64,000 bases of DNA from Variovorax sp. PCZ-1 (lineage in GTDB: Bacteria > Pseudomonadota > Gammaproteobacteria > Burkholderiales > Burkholderiaceae_C), in NCBI RefSeq assembly GCF_018413605.1, contig NZ_JAHCDN010000004.1, forward strand, positions 186,001 through 250,000, in the 5' to 3' direction. Every line of letters starts with the position of its first letter. Within the stretch, counting starts at the first letter, position 1. The notes below the pieces were generated by a model. It did not search any database. It was not told the DNA's origin and saw only the letters and a program-made list of their open reading frames with translations. Below are positions 8,163 through 16,451 of this stretch, one piece after another. Made by a program: the position numbers and the translations under genes.

Positions 8163-8828
8163 TCAGTTGGAAGGATTCGTTGAAGTCGTGCTTGGCTTCG
8201 CTGGCTGCGGCAGCAAACGCTGTAACTCTTCTTCGCTGATGATCTCCAGCACACGCACCACGCGCTGCACGCCAGGTGAAGTGCGGGCAATCTCGGTAGC
8301 GCGATCCGCTTCGCGCTGCGACACTCGCCCCATCAAATACGTCGTGCCGCGCTCCGTGATCACTTTGAAGGCATTGGCATACAGATCTTTGGCATCCACA
8401 AAAGAAGCCTTCACTCGCCCTGTGACGAGTGCATCCGATGAGCGCGCCGTGAGTGTGGAGTTCCCGAGCACAGCCAATTCATTCACGATGCTGCGCACGT
8501 TTTCGACGCGACTGACGATCTCTTGTGCACGAACCTTGTCTGCTTCGGTCGGCACCTCACCTGTGAGCAGCACTTGGCGGTTGTAGCTGGTGGCGTTGAT
8601 GTGCACGCGCTCTAGGAAAGCCTCGCGCAAACGGTTCGCCGAGCGCAGCTCAATGCCTTCATCTTCCAGCTGCGCACCCGAGGTGCGGCGATCCGTGGCC
8701 ACCAGTGTGCCGCCGACCACGGCACCACCGACCACCAATGGCAAGCAACCTGATAAAAAATAAGTGCCGAAAATGGCTGCAGCCGGCATCAATACTGCGC
8801 GACGTGCTACTGATTTAGTAGTATTCAT
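8163..8828 (-). CDS. dolP: BON-domain outer-membrane lipoprotein, DolP (YraP)-like
   Basis: A 221-residue lipoprotein with the lipobox L-S-G-C at Cys28, then two BON domains (about 55-120 and 130-200); SGAQLEDEGIELRSANRL is typical of DolP. DolP sits at the inner face of the outer membrane, binds anionic lipid and supports envelope integrity. The start ATG overlaps the stop of the SIS gene by 4 bp, and the order yraN-diaA-dolP divergent from rsmI matches the E. coli locus (without lpoA). Oddity: residues 2 to about 17, the whole n-region of the signal peptide, are encoded by a copy of the dispersed repeat. The C-terminal tail after residue 205 is Ser/Thr/Pro-rich. Confidence 0.87.
   Translation of the reverse strand: MNTTKSVARRAVLMPAAAIFGTYFLSGCLPLVVGGAVVGGTLVATDRRTSGAQLEDEGIELRSANRLREAFLERVHINATSYNRQVLLTGEVPTEADKVRAQEIVSRVENVRSIVNELAVLGNSTLTARSSDALVTGRVKASFVDAKDLYANAFKVITERGTTYLMGRVSQREADRATEIARTSPGVQRVVRVLEIISEEELQRLLPQPAKPSTTSTNPSN
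8780..8826 (-). repeat. Dispersed repeat, copy 3 (signal peptide of DolP-like protein)
   Basis: Reverse orientation on the plus strand, so forward relative to the gene: AATACTACTAAATCAGTAGC then CGCGCAGTATTGATGCCGGC. Translated as TTKSVARRAVLMPA, directly after the start Met. Confidence 0.88.
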
Positions 8829-9421
8829 GGATTCTCCTGATCACCTAACAACATGGCATCTACTCCATCGCACAAGCAGTGCAAGCTGAGCAGATGAACT
8901 TCTTGGATACGTGCTGTGCGCTCATTCGGCACACAGATATGCACATCGGTCTCATTGAGCATGGCACCGATTTTGCCGCCGCCTTTTCCCGTCAGCGCAA
9001 TCACGATCATCTCGCGCTCTTGCGCCGCTTCAATTGCGGCGATCACATTGGCAGAATTGCCGCTGGTAGAAATTGCCACCAGCACATCCCCCCCCGTGCC
9101 GAGAGCGCGCACTTGCTTGGCGAAGATTTGCGTGAAATCGTAATCATTGGCAATCGCGGTGATGATCGCGCTGTCTGTTGCGAGAGCGATCGCAGCCAGC
9201 TCTGGGCGCTCTCGCTCATACCGCCCCACAAATTCTGCAGCGAAATGCTGCGCATCTGCCGCCGAACCACCGTTGCCACACACCAGCACTTTGCAGCCAT
9301 TGGTCACGCAGGCGAGCAAGGCTTCAGTGGCCTGCGCAATCGGTTTGGCCAAGACTTGCGCAGCCTGGTATTTCAGGTCAGCGCTGTCGATAAAGTTTTT
9401 TTCTATGCGTTGTTCGAGCAT
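8825..9421 (-). CDS. diaA: SIS-domain protein, DiaA-like
   Basis: A 198-residue SIS (sugar isomerase) protein related to GmhA and DiaA. VLVCGNGGSAADAQHFAAEF (about 46-65) and VAISTSGNSANVIAAIEAA (about 115-133) are the phosphosugar-binding loops. DiaA binds DnaA and promotes timely replication initiation; GmhA makes heptose for LPS. The sequences are hard to separate, and the C-terminal HLLSLHCLCDGVD is shared by both. The neighbourhood (yraN upstream, dolP-like downstream, rsmI divergent) equals the E. coli diaA locus and no heptose genes are nearby, so DiaA is preferred. Confidence 0.8.
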   Translation of the reverse strand: MLEQRIEKNFIDSADLKYQAAQVLAKPIAQATEALLACVTNGCKVLVCGNGGSAADAQHFAAEFVGRYERERPELAAIALATDSAIITAIANDYDFTQIFAKQVRALGTGGDVLVAISTSGNSANVIAAIEAAQEREMIVIALTGKGGGKIGAMLNETDVHICVPNERTARIQEVHLLSLHCLCDGVDAMLLGDQENP

Positions 9422-9447
9422 GATGGGGAAAAAGGCTTACCCAACAT

Positions 9448-9506
9448 GATACTAAATTGATAGCAAAGTTTCTTTAATTTATGCCGGCAATGCGCGATTT
9501 TTTCCA
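9448..9506 (+). repeat. Dispersed repeat, copy 4 (diaA-yraN gap), diverged
   Basis: Forward orientation: ATACTAAATTGATAGC, a diverged middle (TTTCTTTAATT in place of the GCGCAGA part), then TATGCCGGC. It fills most of the 95-bp gap. Confidence 0.6.
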
Positions 9507-9516
9507 ATTATTTGCA

Positions 9517-9921
9517 TCAGGATGCGTCAAAAGCAGCACGTAGCCACCGAACTTGCACTTCTGCGCCCTCGCCTTCTAAGGCAATCACATCAAAGCGGCA
9601 GGGCGGCGTACGCGCCAGTCTGCTGATGTAATGCTGCGCCGCAAAGGCAATACGCCGCTGCTTCTGTGTGCTGACGCTCGCCGCTGCACCACCATGGCTC
9701 GCATTTTTTCGCTGCCGTACTTCCACAAAAACCAGGGTGCCATCGCTTGTGCGCATGATCAAATCCACCTCCCCGCCACCGCGACCTGGCGTTTTGAAAT
9801 TACGAGCCACAAGTATCAGCCCTTGTTTGATCAAGTAACTGAGCGCGAGCTCTTCGCCACGATCACCCAAAGCTTTGCTTGTAGGTAGGGATTTTGCCGC
9901 TATGCTCTTGAATAGACTCAT
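9517..9921 (-). CDS. yraN: YraN family protein (UPF0102, endonuclease-like fold)
   Basis: A 134-residue member of UPF0102/YraN, which has a restriction-endonuclease-like fold; its role is unproven. Seen: ALGDRGEELALSYLIKQGL, then NFKTPGRGGGEVDLIMRTSDGTLVFVEVRQR, containing the E...D...ExK-type residues (here E-V-R). ATG 9921 is chosen because the conserved ALGDRGE block begins 16 residues later; an open frame continues upstream to 10032 but overlaps divergent rsmI. It is the first gene of the yraN-diaA-dolP cluster. Confidence 0.87.
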   Translation of the reverse strand: MSLFKSIAAKSLPTSKALGDRGEELALSYLIKQGLILVARNFKTPGRGGGEVDLIMRTSDGTLVFVEVRQRKNASHGGAAASVSTQKQRRIAFAAQHYISRLARTPPCRFDVIALEGEGAEVQVRWLRAAFDAS

Positions 9922-9935
9922 TCTATGATTTTGCC

Positions 9936-10838
9936 TTGAAAGCTGATTTTTCCCCTGTTCTCTCTGCAGCGCAATCCGCTGCAGGCGCGCAGCTGTATCC
10001 AAGCAGCACGCTCTATATGCTGGCCACGCCAATTGGCAATCTTGCGGATATTTCTTTGCGCGCTTTGCATGTGCTCAATCTCGTAGACCTAATCGCCTGC
10101 GAAGACACGCGCCACACCCAAGGCATGCTGGGCATTTACGGCATCAGCAAACCGCTACTTGCCCTGCATGAACACAACGAGCGCGAAGCTGCTCAAGGCA
10201 TCATCGCCCGGTTACAAGCGGGCGAGCGCATCGCTTATGTGAGCGACGCAGGCACACCCGCCGTAAGCGACCCAGGCGCGCGCCTAGCGGCTGCGGTGCA
10301 TGAAGCGCGCCTGCGCGTGATGCCATTGCCTGGCGCAAGCAGCATCACAGCCTTGATCAGTGCGGCCGGGCTGGCTGGCAATGATGGCCGCTTTTTATTT
10401 GAAGGCTTTCTTTCCTCCAAAGCGAAGGAGCGCGATACGCAAGTACAGCGCTTGAGCACGGAGCCCCGCGCGGTGATCTTGCTGGAAGCGCCGCATCGCA
10501 TCGAGGCTTTAGCAGCTGCGCTGGCTGCATTAGGCGAACGCCCACTCACCGTTGGCCGCGAACTCACCAAACAGTTTGAGCAAATCGCTACGATGCCTGC
10601 CAATGCATTCTCAAAATGGCTTTCTGAGGATAAGCACCGTAGCAGTGGCGAATTCTCGCTGGCGATTCATCCGCAAGCTGCTTCTGAATCGTCTGCAGGT
10701 GAAGGCGAGCGCGTTTTAAAACTATTACTCCCCGAGCTGCCCACCAAAACGGCTGTGAAGCTCGCTGCAGATATCAGCGGCGAACCACGCAATGCTTTGT
10801 ATGAGCTTGCATTGAAGCTCAAGAACGACGATGCCTAG
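9936..10838 (+). CDS. rsmI: 16S rRNA (cytidine-1402-2'-O)-methyltransferase RsmI
   Basis: SAM-dependent tetrapyrrole-methylase-fold enzyme, about 300 residues, that 2'-O-methylates C1402 of 16S rRNA. Signature blocks: LYMLATPIGNLADISLRAL (about 27-45), CEDTRHTQGML, YVSDAGTPAVSDPGARL and VMPLPGASSITALISAAGL. No ATG fits the conserved start; TTG 9936 is the most upstream sensible start, and the exact start is uncertain. It is divergent from yraN and overlaps the following GIY-YIG gene by 8 bp, so those two are co-translated. Confidence 0.92.
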   Translation: MKADFSPVLSAAQSAAGAQLYPSSTLYMLATPIGNLADISLRALHVLNLVDLIACEDTRHTQGMLGIYGISKPLLALHEHNEREAAQGIIARLQAGERIAYVSDAGTPAVSDPGARLAAAVHEARLRVMPLPGASSITALISAAGLAGNDGRFLFEGFLSSKAKERDTQVQRLSTEPRAVILLEAPHRIEALAAALAALGERPLTVGRELTKQFEQIATMPANAFSKWLSEDKHRSSGEFSLAIHPQAASESSAGEGERVLKLLLPELPTKTAVKLAADISGEPRNALYELALKLKNDDA

Positions 10839-11160
10839 GAAGGCTCGCGAGTATCACGTCTATGTGATTGCGCTAGACGATCGCGTGTGGAACAGCGCTA
10901 AATTTCGCCGTTGCAATCCCGATCATGTGATGGGCAAACCCTTCGTCTATGTGGGCATGACAGGCTTAGATCCCGATACGCGCTTTGATAAACATAAAGC
11001 CGGTATTCAAGCGAACAAATACGTCACTGACTATGGATTACACCTGCTGCCTGATCTTTACGAACATCTGAATCCGATGCCTCACGTCACGGCGAAGAAG
11101 ATTGAAGTGGAGCTGGCGATTCAGTTGCAGGCCAAAGGCTATGGGGTTTGGCAAGGATAG
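10831..11160 (+). CDS. Small GIY-YIG-like nuclease-fold protein
   Basis: 109 residues. The layout fits a stand-alone GIY-YIG domain: HVYVIALDD (first strand), FVYVGMTGLDPDTRFDKHKAG with the conserved Tyr, Arg and His, a central LLPDLYEHLNP, an acidic helix KIEVELAIQLQAKGYGV carrying the likely metal-binding Glu. Function is not known; relatives include UvrC-type and SLX1-type nucleases. The start overlaps rsmI by 8 bp, so it is translationally coupled to it. Confidence 0.68.
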   Translation: MPRKAREYHVYVIALDDRVWNSAKFRRCNPDHVMGKPFVYVGMTGLDPDTRFDKHKAGIQANKYVTDYGLHLLPDLYEHLNPMPHVTAKKIEVELAIQLQAKGYGVWQG

Positions 11161-11178
11161 GTGTTAGAGCCGCTTACC

Positions 11179-11248
11179 CCGTTCGCACTGAGCTCGTCGA
11201 AGTGCTTGTGGAGATTGCTACAGGCTTCGACAAACTCAGCCCGAACGG
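11179..11248. repeat. REP-like inverted repeat
   Basis: Arm 11179-11205 (CCGTTCGCACTGAGCTCGTC...) and arm 11224-11248 (ending CAGCCCGAACGG) form an imperfect stem of about 25 bp between two convergent genes. The TTCGACA...CTCAGCCCGAACGG pattern is a repeat commonly met in proteobacterial intergenic regions. It could serve as a bidirectional terminator here. Confidence 0.75.
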
Positions 11249-11256
11249 TATCTGTT

Positions 11257-11931
11257 TCAAGCGTAAGTAACCCACTCCGGCTTATCTTCCAGATGCGGCA
11301 AGGTGTTGTAAGTCACCAGCATATGCCGCTTGGGGGTAAAGGCAAACTCTGTCACGCTGCTGTTGCGGATGCGAAGATTGAGCTCAATCGTGGTCTGCGC
11401 AGATGTGCCCAGAATATGGCCGACGGCCGTACTGATCGGGCCGCCACTGGAGCAAATCAGTATCCGCGCATCATCGCGTGCGCCAAATTCAGTGCGCACC
11501 TCATCCAACACATCGGTGATGCCTTTCACGAAAGCAGGATATGCCGGCATGCCTTTCGGGGACGCCGTGCCCTCCATCCACGCGGCCAAGCCATCGCGCA
11601 GCAAACGAAAATGCTTGCGGTAATTCTCAGGCGTGCGTTCAGGCGAGAGTGGCTCGGAGTGAATCGCTTGCACCACGGCATCGCTGTCATATTCATTGAG
11701 CCCAGGCCGAGGCAACGCCTGATTCTCTAAGCCCATGCCCTTTGCGATGCCTGCGTAGGTTTGGGCATGCCGGCGCAACGTGCCCATGTAGGCCGCATCA
11801 AAGCTCAGATTTTTGGCTTTGAAATACTGCCCCAGCGCCAAGGCTTGGGCATGGCCGGTATCGCTTAGGTTGTCATAGTCTGCCGCGCCGAAACTGGCTT
11901 GGCCGTGGCGCACGAGATAGAGAGTAGGCAT
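11257..11931 (-). CDS. Histidine phosphatase family protein
   Basis: 224 residues of the phosphoglycerate-mutase-like histidine phosphatase clan. The catalytic LVRHGQASFG lies at residues 6-15, with the phosphohistidine at His9. LSDTGHAQALALGQYF and a Tyr/Glu-rich middle follow. The second catalytic His, usually in a SHGG motif near the C-terminal third, is replaced: the sequence reads ILICSSGGPISTAVG. Such SSGG variants may still have activity but cannot be assumed to. Substrate unknown; no signal peptide. Confidence 0.82.
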   Translation of the reverse strand: MPTLYLVRHGQASFGAADYDNLSDTGHAQALALGQYFKAKNLSFDAAYMGTLRRHAQTYAGIAKGMGLENQALPRPGLNEYDSDAVVQAIHSEPLSPERTPENYRKHFRLLRDGLAAWMEGTASPKGMPAYPAFVKGITDVLDEVRTEFGARDDARILICSSGGPISTAVGHILGTSAQTTIELNLRIRNSSVTEFAFTPKRHMLVTYNTLPHLEDKPEWVTYA

Positions 11932-12012
11932 GCATGGATTGTGGTGCTAAGTCCGCGTTCTGGCTATCCATTGCGTGACAGAGACGGTAGCGCCCGTGAT
12001 CAACACAAATTT

Positions 12013-12075
12013 ATTCATCAAATTCGCCGATCGCCGGCATAAAATATGCGCAACATGCTCACTAATTTATAGCAA
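12013..12075 (-). repeat. Dispersed repeat, copy 5 (upstream of SemiSWEET)
   Basis: Reverse orientation: GCCGGCATAAAATATGCGC then CACTAATTTATAGCA. It ends 5 bp before the start codon, so any leader RNA carries it and no separate good ribosome binding site is visible. Confidence 0.85.
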
Positions 12076-12080
12076 TCACC

Positions 12081-12335
12081 ATGAATATCGCAGATCTGAT
12101 CGGCACACTTGCCGCCTGCCTCACCACCTTCAGTTTCTTGCCCCAAGCCATCAAAACCTTCCGCACAAAAGATGTTAGCGGCATTTCCTTGTCGATGTAC
12201 AGCTGCTTTACGGCGGGGGTAGCACTTTGGCTGGCCTATGGCATCTTGCTCGGCGCTTGGCCCATCATCATCGCCAATGTCATCACTGTCAGCCTCGCGC
12301 TCAGCATCCTTCTGATGAAACTGCGCTACCGCTGA
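12081..12335 (+). CDS. SemiSWEET-type sugar transporter
   Basis: 84 residues with three predicted transmembrane helices. LAACLTTFSFLPQAIKTFRTKD contains the PQ motif typical of SemiSWEET/PQ-loop proteins, followed by VSGISLSMYSCFTAGVALWLAYG and an IIIANVITVSLALSILLMKL helix. SemiSWEETs dimerise in the inner membrane to pass small sugars down their gradient. Substrate not predictable. It stands alone, preceded by a dispersed repeat. Confidence 0.88.
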   Translation: MNIADLIGTLAACLTTFSFLPQAIKTFRTKDVSGISLSMYSCFTAGVALWLAYGILLGAWPIIIANVITVSLALSILLMKLRYR

Positions 12336-12443
12336 GGCTACGCATGCCGCATCCCAGCGGATTTGGAGTGTCTTATCTAAGCCACCTCAGTGATAACCCC
12401 TCTACTTTTTAAACTTACTTCAGCTTACGATAACAAAATAAAC

Positions 12444-12455
12444 GAACGGTCGTTC
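12444..12455 (+). promoter_or_regulatory. TetR-type operator palindrome upstream of lipase gene
   Basis: GAACG-GT-CGTTC, perfect 5-bp arms, directly before the ribosome binding site TAGGAGAAAG. ACGAACGGTCGTTC-type palindromes are typical operators of TetR-family repressors. Location near the transcription start suggests repression by steric block. The cognate regulator is not identified. Confidence 0.55.
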
Positions 12456-12471
12456 TATTTTAGGAGAAAGT

Positions 12472-13890
12472 ATGAAAAAGTGGATATCAGCAATGGGTGC
12501 CGTTGCAACAGCGGCTTTGTTAACCGCTTGTGGTGGGGGCGGTAGCGCTGGCGATGGGGCAACAGTAGATTTATCTGGATCTCGAGGCTCCTTGATTTCT
12601 ACACCCATCACATTGGCAGAGTTGACCCCTGCGGCGTTTCAAGCGGCTGCACCGGCCTCACTCTTTCAAGTTGCAGGTGCCCCGAAATGCACCATCAGTT
12701 TCAAGTATTTCCAGTATGGCACTGTCGGCGCAGTGGGCGAGAAAACCATGGCCTCCGGCGGCATCATGGTTCCCAGCGGAACAGATGCGGCCTGCCAAGG
12801 CCCACGCCCGGTTCTGCTTTACGCACATGGCACATCGACCGATAAAAATAAAAACATGGCCAGCCCCCAAGACGGCGAAGCAGCGCTGATTGCCGCAATT
12901 TTCGCCGCACAAGGCTACATTGTGGTGTCGCCCAACTATGCTGGTTATGAGGCCTCCACGCTGAGCTACCACCCTTATCTGGTTGCCGACCAACAATCTA
13001 AAGACATGATGGACGCACTCGCAGCAGCGCGCAAGTCATTCGCATCGATTGGGGCCAATGCCAACAGCAAGCTGTTCGTCTCTGGCTATTCTCAAGGCGG
13101 CCACGTTGCTCTGGCAACAGTGAAGGCCATGCAAGCTTCTGGTATGACTGTCACGGCATCAGCACCTATGTCTGGGCCCTACAACTTAGGCTTCTTTGGC
13201 GATACAGTGTTTGGTGCACAGGTCAACGGTGGCGCCAGCCTTTTCACACCCTTGCTCAACACGGCGTTTCAAAAAGCGTACGGCGATATTTACACCACAC
13301 CCTCGCAACTCTACGCGCCACAATTTGCAACTGGCATAGAAACTCTGCTGCCAAGCACCTCTTCTACGGCTGCTTTAATCACAGCCGGAAAGCTGCCTCA
13401 AAACGATTGCATGTTTGAGGGCGCATCTGGTTATGGTTTCTGCACCAGCGGTTTCCTGGTGAACACCAGCTACAGAACGGCTGTTTTGGCAGATGCTTCA
13501 GCGAATGCGGGCAACCCCTCGACAGGTACTGCCCCAGCGGCAGCACATCCTTTGCGTCGGGCTGCCTACCGCAATGCTTTGATGAACTTCACCTTGACGA
13601 CGCCATCTCTCTTCTGTGGTGGCTCAAACGACCCCACGGTGTTTTATTCAATGAACACCACTGCAGCTCGAGGTTTCTTTGCTAGCCAAGCCGTATTGCC
13701 CCCACAGGCATTGGTTGAGCTCAACGTTGACTCTTCCCCTACAGGTCCTACTGACCCGTTTGCAGCTGCCAAGGTAGGCTTTGGCATGGCGCTTGCCGCT
13801 GCCGGAACCAACGCGCCCGCGCAGTATCACGGCGCATTGGTGCCTCCATTCTGCAATGCCGCCGCTCGCGGATTCTTCGCCAACTTCTGA
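12472..13890 (+). CDS. Secreted alpha/beta-hydrolase (lipase-like) lipoprotein
   Basis: 472 residues with a lipoprotein signal (lipobox L-T-A-C, Cys20), followed by a Gly/Ser-rich linker. The hydrolase domain has the nucleophile elbow G-Y-S-Q-G-G near residue 204 (FVSGYSQGGHVALATVKAM) and an oxyanion-type YAHGTST segment near residue 122. PNYAGYEASTLSYHPYL resembles secretory lipase/prolyl-oligopeptidase-like esterases. It probably cleaves esters at the cell surface. RBS TAGGAGAAAG and a TetR-type operator precede it. The porin 42 bp downstream may import the products. Confidence 0.78.
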   Translation: MKKWISAMGAVATAALLTACGGGGSAGDGATVDLSGSRGSLISTPITLAELTPAAFQAAAPASLFQVAGAPKCTISFKYFQYGTVGAVGEKTMASGGIMVPSGTDAACQGPRPVLLYAHGTSTDKNKNMASPQDGEAALIAAIFAAQGYIVVSPNYAGYEASTLSYHPYLVADQQSKDMMDALAAARKSFASIGANANSKLFVSGYSQGGHVALATVKAMQASGMTVTASAPMSGPYNLGFFGDTVFGAQVNGGASLFTPLLNTAFQKAYGDIYTTPSQLYAPQFATGIETLLPSTSSTAALITAGKLPQNDCMFEGASGYGFCTSGFLVNTSYRTAVLADASANAGNPSTGTAPAAAHPLRRAAYRNALMNFTLTTPSLFCGGSNDPTVFYSMNTTAARGFFASQAVLPPQALVELNVDSSPTGPTDPFAAAKVGFGMALAAAGTNAPAQYHGALVPPFCNAAARGFFANF

Positions 13891-13932
13891 TGGTCTTGTC
13901 AACTCGTTGAATCAAACATCAAGGAATCAAAA

Positions 13933-15150
13933 ATGAAAGCAAAACTATCTTTTCTCGCCACGGCCTGTCTCTTGGCTGGCTCGGCTTTAGCACAACAAAG
14001 CAGTGCGACTATTTACGGCTTAGTCGATGTTGGTGTTACATCGGTCAGTGGTTATAAACAAGGATCGGTCTTGGCCGTCAACAGTGGCATCATGGAAGGC
14101 TCGCGCTGGGGCATTCGCACAACCGAGGATTTAGGCGGTGGCTGGCGTGTGATGTCTACGCTAGAAAGCCGAGCTGAAGTTGACACAGGGTCTACCGGCA
14201 ACCGCCCCCCTTCAGGCTCACAACTGCCAGATCGCTTAACTGCCGGCCTATTGCCTGCAGTCGCTGCTGGTGTGACTGGAGCCATTGGCCCGACACTTGG
14301 CGTCAATACTGGCAACGTCATGTTTGATCGCCAAGCTTGGGTTGGTTTGGTCACGCCCATCGGTGGGTTTTTGGCTGGTCGCCAGTATTCTCCGGGCTTC
14401 GAGGCGTTCGCAAGCTTTGACATCATGCAAACACAAAGCGCAATGTCGCCGGCGCAATTGGTGGCTATTCCGCAAGGTTTGGATCTCCGGGTCAACAACA
14501 GTTTGCAATATCGTATCGTGCAAGGCGCGTGGAATGCAGCCGCCATGATTGGCTTCGGAGAAACGGGGTCTTCCTCCGGCAATAGCCGTTTAATGGGCAT
14601 CAATACGATCTACAAAACCGATAAATTCAGCGTGGGTTTTGGTCACAATACCAAAAACAACTCTGCCGGTCAGCGCGCTTTGAGTACGACAGTTTTTGGT
14701 GCCTCTGCTAATTTCGGTAGTGTTTCTGTAGCTGGTATGTTGGCCAACATCAAAGAACCCAACGCATCCTCGGGCCCAGAATTGTTGGCTGGACTTACCG
14801 CAGGTGGCGTTCCTGCTCTGGTCGCCAACAGCGTGATTGACCGCTTGAAGCAAGATGCTAACTTGTTGCATGTGGGAGCACGCTACACCATGAGTAACGC
14901 CAGCCACGTGACAGTTGCTTTGAATCGCTTCAACGACAAGCGCGCCTCAAATGCTGACACCACTTCTTATGGTGTGGCCTACACCTACCCATTCTCCAAG
15001 CGCACCAACGTGAATTTTGTACTGACCAAGTTCAATAATTCGGCCAACGCTCAAGCAGCGCCAGGAGGAAACGGTTATCTGGGTGGAGTGACTGCCTCTG
15101 GTGGTACAGACTCCACGTCTATCGCGGTCGGACTACGCCATTCGTTTTAA
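13933..15150 (+). CDS. Gram-negative trimeric porin
   Basis: 405 residues; a signal peptide ([20 protein letters not shown]) is followed by [15 protein letters not shown], the first beta strand of the OmpC/Omp32-type porins of Burkholderiales. The C-terminus ends in [10 protein letters not shown], the terminal Phe recognised by the BAM complex. A long third loop with proline- and glycine-rich sequence is expected at about residues 80-120 and again at 110-150. RBS AAGGAATC. Follows the lipase-like gene on the same strand and ends at a strong terminator. Confidence 0.93.
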   Translation: MKAKLSFLATACLLAGSALAQQSSATIYGLVDVGVTSVSGYKQGSVLAVNSGIMEGSRWGIRTTEDLGGGWRVMSTLESRAEVDTGSTGNRPPSGSQLPDRLTAGLLPAVAAGVTGAIGPTLGVNTGNVMFDRQAWVGLVTPIGGFLAGRQYSPGFEAFASFDIMQTQSAMSPAQLVAIPQGLDLRVNNSLQYRIVQGAWNAAAMIGFGETGSSSGNSRLMGINTIYKTDKFSVGFGHNTKNNSAGQRALSTTVFGASANFGSVSVAGMLANIKEPNASSGPELLAGLTAGGVPALVANSVIDRLKQDANLLHVGARYTMSNASHVTVALNRFNDKRASNADTTSYGVAYTYPFSKRTNVNFVLTKFNNSANAQAAPGGNGYLGGVTASGGTDSTSIAVGLRHSF

Positions 15151-15172
15151 CAAAACAAGTCCGCCCCCATTC

Positions 15173-15204
15173 AAGCCACCCGCATCAAAGCCGGTGGCTT
15201 TTTT
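15173..15204 (+). terminator. Terminator of the porin gene
   Basis: AAGCCACC...GGTGGCTTTTTT hairpin, 8-bp stem followed by a T-run, 22 bp after the stop. Confidence 0.9.
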
Positions 15205-15281
15205 GCTCCAGTAAAATCAAGGTAGTTACAAGCCGGTTACCAAGTTGCTGGCCTTCGGTTTTTTTATTTCTGGAGCTTTCT

Positions 15282-16346
15282 ATGCCTCTCGTGTCTATGC
15301 GCGAACTGCTTGACCATGCAGCCGCCAACAATTACGGTATCCCCGCCTTCAACGTCAACAACTTAGAGCAAGTGCAAGCCGTGATGGAGGCCGCCAAAGA
15401 AGTGGGCGCTCCCGTGATCTTGCAAGCCAGCGCTGGCGCGCGCAAGTATGCGGGCGAGCCGTTTATCAAGCATTTGATCCAGGCGGCTGTGGAGCAGTAT
15501 CCACAGATTCCGCTGGTGATGCACCAAGATCACGGCCAATCGCCCGATGTTTGCCAAGGCGCGATCAATTTGGGCTTTAGCTCGGTGATGATGGATGGCT
15601 CGCTGGAAGCCGATGGCAAAACGATTGCCAGCTACGACTACAACGTGGACGTGACGCGCAAAGTGGTCGATATGGCGCACAAGCTGGGTGTGACGGTGGA
15701 AGGTGAGCTCGGCTGCCTCGGCTCGCTCGAGACCATGCAAGGCGACAAAGAAGACGGCCACGGCACAGACGCGATCATGACGCGCGAGCAATTGCTGACC
15801 GACCCTGAGCAAGCTGCAGACTTTGTGAAACGCACGCAGCTGGACGCTTTGGCGATTGCGATTGGCACCAGCCACGGTGCTTACAAATTCACGCGTAAAC
15901 CAACAGGCGATATCTTGGCGATTGAGCGCATCAAAGAAATCAACCGCCGCTTGCCCAATACCCATCTCGTCATGCACGGCTCGTCTTCCGTGCCGCAAGA
16001 TTTGCTCGCGCAGATCAACCAATACGGCGGCAAGATGAAAGAAACTTACGGCGTGCCAGTGGAAGAGATTCAAAAAGCGATTCAATTCGGCGTTCGCAAA
16101 ATCAACATCGACACCGACATCCGCCTCGCCATGACGGGCGCAGTGCGCAAGTTCCTCGCTGAGAATCCCGATAAATTCGATGCTCGCGAATGGCTCAAGC
16201 CGGCCCGTGCTGCCGCGCAAGCGATTTGCAAACAACGCTACATCGAATTCGGCTGCTCCGGCCAAGCCAGCAAGATCAAGGGCGACACGCTGCAAGTCGT
16301 GGCGGCGAAATACGCCAAAGGCGAGTTGGCGCAAGTAGTGCAGTGA
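15282..16346 (+). CDS. fba: Fructose-bisphosphate aldolase, class II (Calvin-cycle subtype)
   Basis: 354-residue Zn-dependent aldolase that splits fructose-1,6-bisphosphate into two triose phosphates. Start [30 protein letters not shown] is typical. [21 protein letters not shown] (about 80-100) holds zinc-binding His and the catalytic Asp; [21 protein letters not shown]-like [11 protein letters not shown] and VMHGSSSVP provide the remaining zinc and phosphate ligands, and [14 protein letters not shown] closes the barrel. It matches the longer subtype found in Calvin-cycle operons and in Burkholderiales glycolysis/gluconeogenesis. Confidence 0.96.
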   Translation: MPLVSMRELLDHAAANNYGIPAFNVNNLEQVQAVMEAAKEVGAPVILQASAGARKYAGEPFIKHLIQAAVEQYPQIPLVMHQDHGQSPDVCQGAINLGFSSVMMDGSLEADGKTIASYDYNVDVTRKVVDMAHKLGVTVEGELGCLGSLETMQGDKEDGHGTDAIMTREQLLTDPEQAADFVKRTQLDALAIAIGTSHGAYKFTRKPTGDILAIERIKEINRRLPNTHLVMHGSSSVPQDLLAQINQYGGKMKETYGVPVEEIQKAIQFGVRKINIDTDIRLAMTGAVRKFLAENPDKFDAREWLKPARAAAQAICKQRYIEFGCSGQASKIKGDTLQVVAAKYAKGELAQVVQ

Positions 16347-16387
16347 TCTCCTTGTATACCGCGCTTGGCCTTCAGGCGCGATAATTC

Positions 16388-16427
16388 AAAGCCCGCTAGG
16401 AGTTGCAATCACCCCAGCGGGCTTTTT
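16388..16427 (+). terminator. Terminator of fba
   Basis: AAAGCCCGCT...AGCGGGCTTTTT, 10-bp stem and T-run between fba and purC. Confidence 0.9.
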
Positions 16428-16451
16428 CATTTTGCTTGAATTCATATTGCC

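Noticed and set aside
9922-10032. N-terminal extension of the yraN frame
   Set aside because: It overlaps divergent rsmI and lies before the conserved block; ATG 9921 fits the family.
11161-11730. 189-codon plus-strand frame after the GIY-YIG gene
   Set aside because: It spans the REP-like repeat and the antisense strand of the histidine phosphatase gene, with no motif.
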